Assembly: GCA_937926105.1 (NCBI GenBank)
Contig: CALANS010000003.1
Coordinates: 19,037-83,036 of the forward strand
Reading direction: 5' to 3'
DNA length: 64,000 nucleotides
Origin: an uncultured Actinomycetes bacterium
Lineage (GTDB): Bacteria; Actinomycetota; Actinomycetes; Mycobacteriales; Nakamurellaceae
A program made the position numbers and the translations under genes. The notes under the pieces were generated by a model, which had not been told where the DNA came from, did not search any database, and was given only the letters and a program-made list of their open reading frames with translations. Numbering within the stretch: position 1 is the stretch's first letter; every line of letters begins with the position of its first letter. Shown here in pieces: positions 1-8,878 of the stretch.

Positions 1-1
1 G

Positions 2-1057
2 CCGCACGGCATCACCACCATGCTGCCGTCGGCGGCGGCGATCGACGTCTCCACCGAACTCGCCGGACGGTTCGGGTTGCCGCACTGGCAGTTCACGCTC
101 ACGGCCACCGACGCGAACCGGCATGCGATCCGGTACGCCCGGGCGCTCACCGGCCGCGGCAAGATCGTGGTGCACGACTTCTGCTACCACGGCTCGGTGG
201 ACGAGGCGTTCGCCACCAGGGGCCCCGACGGGCGCACGGTTAATCGGCGCTCCACCATCGGACCTCCGGTGGACACGGCACAGACCACGATCGTGGTGCC
301 GTTCAACGACATCGAGGCGCTCGCGGCGGCGCTGGCCACCGGCGAGGTGGCATGCGTGCTGATCGAGCCGGCCCTGACCAATATCGGGATCGTGTTGCCC
401 GATGCGGGCTACCACGACGCCGTGCGTGAGCTGTGTACCCGGCACGGAGCGTTGCTGATCATCGACGAGACGCACACCATCTGCGCTGGGCCCGGCGGAT
501 ACACCGCAGCGCACGGCCTCTCGCCGGATCTGCTGGTGATCGGCAAGGCGATCGGCGGCGGGATACCGTGCGGAACCTTTGGTCTGTCCGCCGAGGTGGC
601 GGCGCGGGTGGAGAAGGTGGTGGCCCTGGAGGACATCGACGTCGGCGGCATCGGCGGCACACTGGCCGGCAACGCCCTGTCCATGACGGCCATGGCAGCC
701 ACCCTCGGCTCGGTGCTGACCCCCGCGGCATTCGAGCGGATGATCCCGTTGGGCGGCCGCTGGGCCGACGGGGTACAAGCGGCGATCGACACCTACTCCG
801 TGCCCTGGCACGTCGCCCGGCTGGGATGTCGTGGCGAGTACGGGTTCTCGGCGCAGCAGCCGCGCGACGGGGCGGCCGCCGCGGCCGCGGACGATTTCGA
901 GCTGCAGCAGTTCCTGCACCTGTACGCGCTCAACCGGCGGATCCTGCTGACCCCGTTCCACAACATGGCGCTGATGTGCCCGGCCACGACCGAAGCGGAC
1001 GTGGCCGCGCACACCGCCATGTTCGACGACTGTCTGGCGGAGCTGACCGGGGCGTGA
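2..1057 (+). CDS. Class III PLP aminotransferase (5' end cut by the window)
   Basis: C-terminal 351 residues of a fold-type I, class III (ornithine/GSA-like) aminotransferase. The frame is already open at base 2 and reads PHGITTM before the first ATG (base 20), so the true start lies upstream of the window. The cofactor aspartate lies in LLIIDETHT and the Schiff-base lysine in LLVIGKAIGGGIPCG (codon 545-547). The GGGIP context and the FELQQFLHLYALNRRILLTPFH tail resemble the glutamate-1-semialdehyde aminomutase-like branch, but that branch is functionally mixed. Donor and acceptor are not deducible. It lies 3 kb from the polyamine genes and could belong to that pathway (inference). It could equally be an unrelated transaminase. 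Confidence 0.85.
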   Translation, partial: PHGITTMLPSAAAIDVSTELAGRFGLPHWQFTLTATDANRHAIRYARALTGRGKIVVHDFCYHGSVDEAFATRGPDGRTVNRRSTIGPPVDTAQTTIVVPFNDIEALAAALATGEVACVLIEPALTNIGIVLPDAGYHDAVRELCTRHGALLIIDETHTICAGPGGYTAAHGLSPDLLVIGKAIGGGIPCGTFGLSAEVAARVEKVVALEDIDVGGIGGTLAGNALSMTAMAATLGSVLTPAAFERMIPLGGRWADGVQAAIDTYSVPWHVARLGCRGEYGFSAQQPRDGAAAAAADDFELQQFLHLYALNRRILLTPFHNMALMCPATTEADVAAHTAMFDDCLAELTGA

Positions 1058-1165
1058 GGTAGCCCGAAGATCCCATTGCCGCCGATCCTCGCACGGCCGT
1101 ACAGTATGCATCACCGCAGGTCGGGGCGTGCGGTCACGCATCGAGCCACAAAGGGGTCTGATCGC

Positions 1166-3721
1166 ATGCTCAAGGCCGGGGCCCGCAAACCCATGCCCGA
1201 TACCGGCGCCCGCAGAGCGCCGGTCGAGCCCGACACGTCCGCCGCGGCGGACCAGCAGATCGGCCTGCGTCCGGTCGCACCGATTGCGCCGGTCGCACCG
1301 GTAGCGCCACCGGCCCGGTTCGGCTCGACCCACGCCCCGGATCCGCTGCTCCGATCGAGCTGTCGGGTGGACCCGGTGGATGCAGTCACCGCACCGGATA
1401 GCGCCGCCGACCGACAGCTCGTGCCATCGGCATTGCGCCGATCGAGCGGCGCGGTGGATCCGTTGGGCGGCACGCAAGCAGCGCCCGAGGTCGCCGACGC
1501 GCTGCGCCGCAATGGGGGCGGTGCGCCGCTGAACCGGGCCGACGCAGACCGGTTCGGCAGCCAGCTGGGAACGGACCTGTCGGCGGTGCGGGTGCACACC
1601 GGCCCCGGTGCCGACTCCATTGCCCGCTCGGTGCAGGCCACCGCCTTCACCCACGGCGCCGACATCTACTTCAGTCAGGGCAGCTACGCGCCGGGCACCG
1701 GCTCCGGCGATCACCTGCTGGCGCACGAGTTGGCGCACGTCGTCCAGGGCACCGCCGGCGCGTCGTCCAGCGCCTCGGGCGCCCCGATGATCGGCCGGGC
1801 GGACGACCCCGCGGAGGCGGCCGCCGACCGGGTGGCCGATTCGGTCGTGGACGGCCTCCGACACCAGACGTTCGATGGCGCGACACCGGTGGCTCCGGTG
1901 CCGGGGGCGGTCCGGCGGCAGCGCGATCCGCGCACCATCCGTCGGGTCTTCGGCAAGGTGAAGAAGGTCGCTAAGTCGCTGTTCGGCAAGGCAAAGCCGG
2001 TGGACGACACCAAGACCGGCGACGACTACATCGACACCAAGACCCATGAGGAGCGGATGGAGCACAACCGCCGCTACCGCGGGTCCGGCCCCGGCGAGAA
2101 CCCCGACTACTCCAACCCGGCGCTGTTCGGGGCGGAACCCGATGAGTGGAAGGTGACGCTGGCGGTCGCGCAGGAGGACACCGCCTGGATGCGCAACGTC
2201 AAGGACCTGAAGAAGACGGCGCTGAGAGAGTTGGTCCTCTCCCCGCGGGAGCTGCTGGGCGACATGGGCGCCGCGGAGCAGAAGCTGGCACAGAAGACCT
2301 TGATGAGCCGCGGCGATCTGGACGGCAAGACCGAGGGCGAGATCCAACAACTGGTCGAGAAGTTCAGCGGCGGCATCCACGATGTCGGCCACACCTGGGT
2401 CCGGTTGTCCGCCTATGTCGGGGGGCAGCTCAAGGAGCTCTACACCTACGGCATGTGGCCGCAAAAGCTGTACTCGCCCGGCGAGTACGCGGACACCTAC
2501 GGCGGCTACGCCGGCCCCATCGCCGTCGGCCCTGGCGAGGTTCGGCATCCGGATATCGCGCACGAGGGCGACGCGACCAAGGCCTACAAGCATTACCCGG
2601 TCAAGCAGAAGGACTTCGGCAAGGCGCTGGACATGGCCGTCGAGCGGTACAACAACCCGCCACCGTACGTGCTGACCGGCTACAACTGCACGGCGTTCGC
2701 CCGCGAGATCGTCCAGGCGGCCGGCGGGAGCTACCCGGGCAAGGGCCTGCTGCCCGGTATGGCGTACACGCCGGGCAACCTCTACTGGGCGATCATGAAG
2801 GAGTGGGTCAAGGGCAAGAAGAACGTCGCCACCCAGGACACCGAGGAGGAGTCCAAGGCGATGACCAAACTGGCGACCCGCGCCAAGGCCTTCGGGGAGG
2901 CCGGCGAGGAGAACGTCGAGGGGGAGTACAAGACCCACACGTTCCAGTTGCCGCCGCCCGGCCAGCAACGGACCAAGATCAAGCTGCACCAGGGCGCTCA
3001 ACTGAGATACGGGATGTACCCGGCCACTCTCGACCAGACGATCACGCTGGACGACGACACCGACTACATCATCATCGACGATAAGAAGTTCATCGCCGAC
3101 AACGATGCGGTGCCGATCGAGATGGGCGCCCAGATCCTGTTCATCGACGCGGACGACTTCTACGATGCGGCCAAGCCTCCCAAGAAGCTCAGCGAGCGGG
3201 AGACCTTCCTGGCGCAGGGGCTGAGCCATTGGGGTACCTTCATGCCCCCGAAGGATTCCGATAAGGCCATGGGCGCCTGGACCGAGCAGGAGGTCGCCAA
3301 CATGACCCTGATCGATATCAAGGATCCCAACCAGACCAAGGATTGGGTCGCGGTCAGCAACCGTGGCGACATCTACTGGGTGCGCCGCGACCACTTCGCC
3401 ATCTTCACCGACCCCACATCGGCAACCTTCGACGACGAGAAGAAGCCTGACTCGGGCGGCGACGATGGCGGCGGCGACTCCCGTGGCGACGCCAAGCGGG
3501 CGAAGGAACGGGCCGCCGTCGCCAAGGTGCTCAGCCAGTTCGAGGGCATGGGTTCGATGATGGTGGGCAACATGCTGGCCGCCACAGCGCTTGTCCAGGA
3601 CGGCATCAAGGTCACCCATGCGCTCATCACGACGCTGATCAAGGAGGACCCGAGCTTCGCCGACGATGTCTGCAAGGTCCTCAAGTGCACGCCGGAGGAC
3701 CTCCGGCTCGACTTCGGCTGA
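1166..3721 (+). CDS. DUF4157 (eCIS-core) protein with papain-like cysteine domain, candidate secreted effector
   Basis: 851 aa from ATG 1166, chosen because AAAGGGG lies about 9 nt upstream; a TTG at 1076 would add 30 unconvincing residues. N-terminal ~115 residues are low-complexity with APVAPVAPVAP and repeated RRSSG/VDP motifs. Residues ~120-195 match the DUF4157/eCIS-core domain, ending in HELAHVVQ (H187, H191), a zincin-type HExxH. A basic Lys-rich linker follows (~250-300). Residues ~400-530 contain GHTWVRL (H409) and GYNCTAFAREIV (C508), an order typical of permuted papain-like/NlpC-LRAT amidases. The C-terminal ~90 residues include a Gly/Asp linker and a hydrophobic helical segment. 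The lysine-rich middle is richer in AAG than its neighbours. DUF4157 proteins are often cargo of contractile injection systems, but no injection-system genes are in the window. The substrate is unknown. Confidence 0.8.
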   Translation: MLKAGARKPMPDTGARRAPVEPDTSAAADQQIGLRPVAPIAPVAPVAPPARFGSTHAPDPLLRSSCRVDPVDAVTAPDSAADRQLVPSALRRSSGAVDPLGGTQAAPEVADALRRNGGGAPLNRADADRFGSQLGTDLSAVRVHTGPGADSIARSVQATAFTHGADIYFSQGSYAPGTGSGDHLLAHELAHVVQGTAGASSSASGAPMIGRADDPAEAAADRVADSVVDGLRHQTFDGATPVAPVPGAVRRQRDPRTIRRVFGKVKKVAKSLFGKAKPVDDTKTGDDYIDTKTHEERMEHNRRYRGSGPGENPDYSNPALFGAEPDEWKVTLAVAQEDTAWMRNVKDLKKTALRELVLSPRELLGDMGAAEQKLAQKTLMSRGDLDGKTEGEIQQLVEKFSGGIHDVGHTWVRLSAYVGGQLKELYTYGMWPQKLYSPGEYADTYGGYAGPIAVGPGEVRHPDIAHEGDATKAYKHYPVKQKDFGKALDMAVERYNNPPPYVLTGYNCTAFAREIVQAAGGSYPGKGLLPGMAYTPGNLYWAIMKEWVKGKKNVATQDTEEESKAMTKLATRAKAFGEAGEENVEGEYKTHTFQLPPPGQQRTKIKLHQGAQLRYGMYPATLDQTITLDDDTDYIIIDDKKFIADNDAVPIEMGAQILFIDADDFYDAAKPPKKLSERETFLAQGLSHWGTFMPPKDSDKAMGAWTEQEVANMTLIDIKDPNQTKDWVAVSNRGDIYWVRRDHFAIFTDPTSATFDDEKKPDSGGDDGGGDSRGDAKRAKERAAVAKVLSQFEGMGSMMVGNMLAATALVQDGIKVTHALITTLIKEDPSFADDVCKVLKCTPEDLRLDFG

Positions 3722-3734
3722 TGGGCTTGGGTTG

Positions 3735-4223
3735 ATGGACTCCGCCGATGGCGGATCCGGCATGGACCGGATCCGCGAGTACTTTGCGAGCCAGGACTGG
3801 CCGGTGCAATCGGTCGGGACCGGCTCCGGGGTGAACTGGGCCTACCGGGGCGAGAACGGGGAATGGTACGGCCAGACCTGGTGGTTCGACGATGTGGAAC
3901 AGCTGCTGGTGTACTCGGTGTGCCCGCTGCCGATCCCCGAGCCGACCCGTTCGGGCGTGGCAGATCTGGTTCTGCGGGTGAACTCGGAGCTGGTCGTCGG
4001 CTGTGTGGAGTTCGATGTGGACTCCGGCCAGGTGCGCTTCCGCACCGGGCTGGGCGTGGGGCGGGATGACCTGACCGAGGCGATGATCGACCGCGCGGTG
4101 CGCGCCAACGTGCTCACCCTGGACAGGTACCTGCCCGCCCTGGTCCGCGCCGCCGCCGGAGTGCCCGCGGCCGACGCGCTGGCCCAGACGTCGGGCACCC
4201 GGCCCGCCGACCGCTCGCGCTGA
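3735..4223 (+). CDS. YbjN / type III chaperone-like domain protein
   Basis: 162 aa from ATG 3735; ATG 3762 is an alternative start, and neither has a strong ribosome binding site. It begins 13 nt after the DUF4157 gene and was probably co-transcribed with it. The pattern (short helix MDRIREYF, then strands around TWWFDDVEQLLVYSV, LVLRVNSELVVGCVEFD and VRFRTGLGV, then helix AMIDRAVRANVLTLDRYLPAL) fits the YbjN family, which shares the fold of class I secretion chaperones. The tail of ~25 residues is disordered. By position it could be a cognate chaperone or binding partner of the upstream effector-like protein, but YbjN proteins are also found as general regulators, so the link is inference. 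Confidence 0.7.
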   Translation: MDSADGGSGMDRIREYFASQDWPVQSVGTGSGVNWAYRGENGEWYGQTWWFDDVEQLLVYSVCPLPIPEPTRSGVADLVLRVNSELVVGCVEFDVDSGQVRFRTGLGVGRDDLTEAMIDRAVRANVLTLDRYLPALVRAAAGVPAADALAQTSGTRPADRSR

Positions 4224-4237
4224 CCGGCCGTCTCCCC

Positions 4238-4266
4238 CACGAACGATGCAAGGAACCGAGTTCGTG
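4238..4266. terminator. Weak inverted repeat between convergent genes
   Basis: CACGAAC (4238-4244) and GTTCGTG (4260-4266) are perfectly complementary around a 15-nt loop. They lie between the convergent YbjN-like gene and the ureohydrolase fusion. The stem is short and there is no T-run, so a terminator role is tentative. The right arm GTTCGTGCACG also resembles the TTCGTGCATG block of the interspersed repeat at 14.8 and 35.8 kb. Confidence 0.3.
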
Positions 4267-4279
4267 CACGGCAGAAGGC

Positions 4280-6550
4280 TCAGGGGGCGACCGCGGTCTG
4301 GTCGCGAATCCCCCAGGGCGAGCCGTACTCCGTGAGCAGCTCCAGGAAGGGCTGCGCATCGAACGCCTCCGGACCGAGCACCCCTGCCCCGGACCAGGTC
4401 CCGTTCGCAATCAGCTCCATCGCCACCACCGGGCACACCGCGGTCTGCCACACCACCGCCTGCGAGCCGTACTCCCGCATCGAGGCGTCGTTGTCCACCA
4501 CGTGATACAGGTACACCTCACGGGGATCACCATCCGGCCCCAGCCCCCGCACCCAGGTCCCGGCACAGGTCTTGCCGTGCATCGCGTCTCCGAGCGTGGC
4601 CGGGTCGGGCAGCAGCGCGGCGATGACGTCCCGGGGGGACACCGACACGTCCCCGACCTGGACCTGCTCGGTGGAGTCGATGCCCAGCGTGTGCTGCATC
4701 TTGAGCATCTCGATGAACTCCCGGCCCAGCCCATACTTGAACGTCACCCGCCCGGCCGGCACCCAGCGCGGGATCAGCAGCACCTCCTCGTGCTCGACAT
4801 TGACGCACTCCACCTTGCCGATGCCGTCCGGAAAGTCGAACACCTCCGGCTCCGAGAACGGCTCCGTGGTGAACCAGCCACGACCTTGCTCGTAGATCAC
4901 CGGCGGGTTCAGGCACTCCTCGATGGTGGTCCAGATGGAAAACGTCGGCGCGAAGGCGTATCCCTCCACCTCCAGGTTGCCGCCGTCCCGCACCCCGATC
5001 TCGTCGATGCGAGAGAACAGGTGGTCCGCCGCGTATCGCGCGAACACGTCCGACAGTCCCGGCTCGACGCCCATGCCCACCAGCGCCAGCCGGCCGGCCC
5101 TTTCCCAGTCCGCCGACCTGGCGAACTGCTCGTCCCCGAGCTTGACCCCGGGCAGCGCGTACGGCTCGGTGGGGTGCGGCTGCGACAGCGACATCGCCAT
5201 GTCCAGGTAGTGCGCCCCGCCGGCCAGCGCCGCCTCGAACAGCGGCATCACGAAGCGCGGATCGGTGGCGTTGAGCAACAGATCACACCGGTAGCGCCGC
5301 AACAACTCCGTCACCGCCGCAGAATCGGTGGCGTCGACCTGGGCCGCCAGGAACCGCCCGTCGCCGGTGGCCTGGACGCAGCGCTCCGCCCGCTCCGGGT
5401 CGTAGTCGGCGACCACCATCGCCTCCAGGTAATCCCGCCGGGCGGCGGTGACGGCGATCGCCGAGCCCACCCCTCCGGCGCCCACCAGCAGCACTCTGAG
5501 CCGTCCGCCGGAGGCACCCGTCGACCGGGCGGCGGCGTCGGCCCGGCCGGACAGCACCGGCACCGTCTCGTCCCACCGCCCGCCGGCCAGGGCGTCGGCC
5601 CGGCGCCGCGCCACCCCGGACAGCGTCTCCACCACCACTCGATTCGCCAGCAGCGCCGTCACATCCGCGTGGTCGTAGGACGGTGCGACCTCCACGACCT
5701 CCATGCCGACCAGGTTCGAGTCCCGGCCGATCCGGCGCACCGCATCCAGCAACTCGCGGGCCGTCAGCCCGCCCGGCTCCGGGGTTCCGGTGCCGGGCGC
5801 CGCGCCCGGGTCCACCACGTCGATGTCCACCGACAGGAACACCCCGTCGGTGCCCCCGTTGGAGTCTCCGCCGGCCACGGCCAGCGCCTCGGTGAGCACA
5901 TCGGCCAGCCCGCGGGCGCCGATCTCTGCCATCTCGAACGACCGGATCCCCTGCCGTGCCATCCATTCCAGCGTTTCCGGTTCCGGCCAGTAGCCGCGCA
6001 GCCCGACCTGGATCAGCCGATTACCGGGCAGCGCGCCGGACTCGATCAGCCGCCGGAACGGCTGGCCGTGCCCGTACAGCGAGCCGAACTCCAGATCGCC
6101 GGTGTCTGCGTGCGCGTCGAAGTGGATCACCGCGATCCGGCCGTCGCCGTAGTGCCGGGACAGCGCGCCGACGTCGGCCATCGCGACGGTGTGGTCCCCG
6201 CCCAGCACCACCGGCAGCGCGCCGGCGTCCAGCACCGTCATCACCGCAGACGTCAGCGCCCGCAGGGACTGCTGGATCTCGCCGGGGGGCATGGTGACGT
6301 CGCCGGCATCCAGCACCGGAAGGTCCACCAGCGGATCCACCCGCAACGCCAGGTGCGGCCGCGATCCGTCGTGCGGGAGGTAGCAGGCGGCCCGGATCGC
6401 GCCCGGACCGAAGCGAGCACCGGGTCGGTAGGACACTCCCGAGTCGAACGGTGCGCCCAACACCACGGCGCCGCCGGCTGGCAGCGACCCGGGGTCCTCC
6501 AGCGAGCAGCGGGGCACGCCCAGCAGGGTGTAGTCGGGCCCGAACATCAC
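4280..6550 (-). CDS. Fusion: agmatinase/arginase-family ureohydrolase + saccharopine-dehydrogenase-like reductase
   Basis: One uninterrupted 756-aa frame joins two enzymes. Residues ~1-325 are a ureohydrolase with all expected Mn-ligand motifs: GGDH (H120), FDAHADT (D145, H147, D149) and SVDIDVVDP (D242, D244). A ~25-residue linker follows. Residues ~350-756 are a saccharopine-dehydrogenase/carboxynorspermidine-synthase-like domain beginning with the Rossmann motif LLVGAGGVGSA (355-364). Each half is about full length for its family. The first half would release urea from agmatine or another guanidino compound; the second probably acts on an imine/amine adduct of the product, substrate unknown. 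It is the last gene of the pot operon, 54 bp after the FAD oxidase. Start GTG 6550 or ATG 6547; neither has a clear ribosome binding site. Confidence 0.85.
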   Translation of the reverse strand: MMFGPDYTLLGVPRCSLEDPGSLPAGGAVVLGAPFDSGVSYRPGARFGPGAIRAACYLPHDGSRPHLALRVDPLVDLPVLDAGDVTMPPGEIQQSLRALTSAVMTVLDAGALPVVLGGDHTVAMADVGALSRHYGDGRIAVIHFDAHADTGDLEFGSLYGHGQPFRRLIESGALPGNRLIQVGLRGYWPEPETLEWMARQGIRSFEMAEIGARGLADVLTEALAVAGGDSNGGTDGVFLSVDIDVVDPGAAPGTGTPEPGGLTARELLDAVRRIGRDSNLVGMEVVEVAPSYDHADVTALLANRVVVETLSGVARRRADALAGGRWDETVPVLSGRADAAARSTGASGGRLRVLLVGAGGVGSAIAVTAARRDYLEAMVVADYDPERAERCVQATGDGRFLAAQVDATDSAAVTELLRRYRCDLLLNATDPRFVMPLFEAALAGGAHYLDMAMSLSQPHPTEPYALPGVKLGDEQFARSADWERAGRLALVGMGVEPGLSDVFARYAADHLFSRIDEIGVRDGGNLEVEGYAFAPTFSIWTTIEECLNPPVIYEQGRGWFTTEPFSEPEVFDFPDGIGKVECVNVEHEEVLLIPRWVPAGRVTFKYGLGREFIEMLKMQHTLGIDSTEQVQVGDVSVSPRDVIAALLPDPATLGDAMHGKTCAGTWVRGLGPDGDPREVYLYHVVDNDASMREYGSQAVVWQTAVCPVVAMELIANGTWSGAGVLGPEAFDAQPFLELLTEYGSPWGIRDQTAVAP

Positions 6551-6604
6551 CCGGGTCAGTCATGAAGCAGCCTCATCTCTGGTGTCATGCCGGCAGCAGT
6601 CCGG

Positions 6605-8014
6605 TCACGAGTCGAAGCCCAGCCCGAACCGGTCCAGGGTGCGCAGCCACAGGTTCCGGCGCCCCTGATGCGCATCTGCACGGGCGATCGACCATCGGGT
6701 CAGGTTCACCACCGCCGACCGCAGCGGCTCCGGCGGGAACGGGATCGGTTTGGAGCGCACCGTCTTCAGTGTCGTCAGCTCGGTGTTCTGGCCGGACAGC
6801 AGATCCAGCATCACCTGCGCGCCGAACCTGGTCGCGCCCACACCGAGCCCGGTGTACCCGGTCGCGTGCGCCACCCGCCCGCCGTAGGCCGAGCCGAAGA
6901 ACGGGAAGAACCGTGAGCAGGTGTCGATCACTCCGCCCCAGGTGTTGGTGAATCGCAGCCCCTCCAACTGCGGGAAGGTGTCGAAGAAGTGCTCGGCCAG
7001 CCGGGCGAACGTTGCCGGCCGCTGGGTGAGCGCCGAGTCGATCCGCCCGGCGAAGTGGTAGATCGCGTCGTAGCCGCCCCAGATGATGCAGTTGTCGTCG
7101 GTGAGCCGGTAGTAATGGAACTGGTTGCCGGCATCGGAGACTCCCTGCCGGTGCCGCCAGCCGATCGAGCGCAGCTGGTCATCCGTCAGCGGCTCGGTGG
7201 CCATCACGTAGTCGTACACCGGGATGATGTACGGCCGAACCCGCCGCAGCAGCGACGGAAAGGCGTTGGTGCCCAAGGCGACGCGATCGGCCCGGACGGA
7301 CCCATGCGCGGTCTGCAGCAGCATCGCGTCGCCGTCGTCAGTCAACGAGTCGACGTGCGACCGTTCGAAGATCCGCACCCCGAGCGACCGGCAGGCGTCG
7401 GCCAGTCCCCAGGCCAGTCGCGCCGGGTCCACCAGCACGGTCGAATTCCTGCTCCACACCGCGCCCTGGTAGGTGGGCGAGGCGATCTCGGCCCGGATCG
7501 CCTCGGTATCCAGCAGTGCGGCGTCGTCGCCGAAGTCCAGCATTCGCAGGTAGTCGGCCTCGATGTCCTCCAGCTGGTAGGGCTGGGTGGCCACCCGCAG
7601 TTCCCCGCTGCGCTCCAGCTTGCAGTCGATGCCGAAGCGTTCCACGGTCTGCACGATGCCGGCCAGGTTCTCCCGTCCGAGCCGCTCCAGCCGTGGCATG
7701 TCCCGCGGGTACCAGTCCATTCCGTTGGCCTGGCCATGGGTCAGCGACGCGGAGCAGAATCCGCCGTTGCGCCCGGATGCCGCCCAGCCGACCGCGCGTC
7801 CTTCCAGCAGCACCACCTCGCGGGACGGGTCGCGCTGCTTGGCCAGCAGAGCGGTCCACAGCCCGGAGTAGCCGCCGCCCACCACCGCCAGATCGGCGCG
7901 CAGCGCCCCGGTCAGCGGCTCGGAGGCCTCGGGCGCGTCTACATCGTCGAGCCACCAGCACGATGGTTCGGCATCCGCCAACGAGGCCCGTGCAGCCCGC
8001 AACCCTGCAGGCAT
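6605..8014 (-). CDS. FAD-dependent amine oxidase, PuuB/DAO family
   Basis: 469 aa. The FAD-binding motif VVGGGYSGLWTA (~44-55) is followed by an acidic end of beta-2 (LLEG, E71) and ASGRNGGFCSA (~79-89), the arrangement of gamma-glutamylputrescine oxidase-like members of the DAO family. Near the C-terminus the TGYTGLGVGATRFGAQ segment closes the FAD site. It starts 3 nt after potC stops, so transporter and oxidase are translated together. Likely role: oxidative deamination of imported putrescine or a derivative, giving an aldehyde, NH3 and H2O2 (family knowledge plus context). A paralogue lies at 14.8 kb. Sarcosine/glycine-type oxidation cannot be excluded. Confidence 0.85.
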   Translation of the reverse strand: MPAGLRAARASLADAEPSCWWLDDVDAPEASEPLTGALRADLAVVGGGYSGLWTALLAKQRDPSREVVLLEGRAVGWAASGRNGGFCSASLTHGQANGMDWYPRDMPRLERLGRENLAGIVQTVERFGIDCKLERSGELRVATQPYQLEDIEADYLRMLDFGDDAALLDTEAIRAEIASPTYQGAVWSRNSTVLVDPARLAWGLADACRSLGVRIFERSHVDSLTDDGDAMLLQTAHGSVRADRVALGTNAFPSLLRRVRPYIIPVYDYVMATEPLTDDQLRSIGWRHRQGVSDAGNQFHYYRLTDDNCIIWGGYDAIYHFAGRIDSALTQRPATFARLAEHFFDTFPQLEGLRFTNTWGGVIDTCSRFFPFFGSAYGGRVAHATGYTGLGVGATRFGAQVMLDLLSGQNTELTTLKTVRSKPIPFPPEPLRSAVVNLTRWSIARADAHQGRRNLWLRTLDRFGLGFDS

Positions 8015-8017
8015 GGC

Positions 8018-8878
8018 TTACCGGGCCCGCAACCGGGCGATCAGCCGGCCGATCAGCACCAGGATCAAAGACACCGCCAACATCGCGGTACCGATCACGT
8101 TGATTTGCACCGGCAGCGCCCGCTGGTAGGCGCCCCAGACGAACATCGGGAACGTCACCGTCTGGCCGGCATTGAAGTTGGTGATGATGAAATCGTCGAA
8201 GCTGAGCGAGAACGACAGCAGCGCCGCCGAGACGATACCGGGCAGTACCAGTGGCCAGGTTATCTTCATGAAGGTCTGGAACCGGTTGGCGTACAGGTCC
8301 ATCGCCGCCTGTTCCAGCCTCGGGTCCATCCCCGCCAGGCGCGCTTTGACGGTGACAATGACGAAGCTGACGCAGAACATCACGTGCGCGATGAAGATCG
8401 TCAGCTGGCCCAGCGGCATGCCCAGGTTGATGAACAACGTCAGCAGGCTGGAGCCCGCCACCACTTCGGGGGTGGCCATGGGCAGGAAGATCAGCAGGTT
8501 GGCGACGGCCTTGCCACGGAAGCGGTGACGAGCCATGCCGAACGCCGCGACGGTGCCGAGAATGGTGGCCGCCACCGTGGCCAGCAGGCCGATCTTCAGA
8601 CTGATCCCCAGCGACTGGCACATGTTGGACACGCCGCAGGGGTCGGTCCACGCCGCGGTCGAGAACCGGACCCACGTGTAGTTGAACCGACCGGTTGGGT
8701 CGTTGAAGGAGAACAGCACCACCACGAAGATCGGCACGAACAGGTAGATCAGCGCCAGGATCCCGAAGAATGCCACCAGGTGTTCCCGGATCCACCGACC
8801 CACCGAGGTGCGCCGGCCGGGCGCACGGCCGGTCACCGACCGTCCGGCCGGGCGGGGGCGGATGGCGGTGCTGGTCAT
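8018..8878 (-). CDS. potC: Polyamine ABC transporter permease, PotC type
   Basis: 286 aa binding-protein-dependent permease with about six membrane segments. The first follows a basic cytoplasmic leader (RTSVGRWIREHLVAFFGIL). The EAA loop reads LEQAAMDLYANRFQTFMKIT, the PotC-type coupling helix for the ATPase. ATG 8878 directly follows the potB TAG, so translation is coupled. Together with PotB it forms the channel for a spermidine/putrescine-type substrate delivered by PotD. PotC is distinguished from PotB by the shorter N-terminus and the FSFNDPTGRFNYTWVRFS periplasmic segment. Confidence 0.88.
   Translation of the reverse strand: MTSTAIRPRPAGRSVTGRAPGRRTSVGRWIREHLVAFFGILALIYLFVPIFVVVLFSFNDPTGRFNYTWVRFSTAAWTDPCGVSNMCQSLGISLKIGLLATVAATILGTVAAFGMARHRFRGKAVANLLIFLPMATPEVVAGSSLLTLFINLGMPLGQLTIFIAHVMFCVSFVIVTVKARLAGMDPRLEQAAMDLYANRFQTFMKITWPLVLPGIVSAALLSFSLSFDDFIITNFNAGQTVTFPMFVWGAYQRALPVQINVIGTAMLAVSLILVLIGRLIARLRAR

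Noticed and set aside
3666..3734. Start of the YbjN-like gene at ATG 3666 inside the effector gene
   Set aside because: The added residues are Arg/Ser shadow sequence of the upstream gene with no family resemblance.
1166..4223. Toxin-antitoxin module
   Set aside because: The downstream protein looks like a chaperone-fold/YbjN domain, not a recognised antitoxin; sizes and order do not fit.
4502..6565. Long open frame on the + strand opposite the ureohydrolase fusion
   Set aside because: His/Arg/Gln-rich shadow product of GC-biased third positions; no family motif or ribosome binding site.
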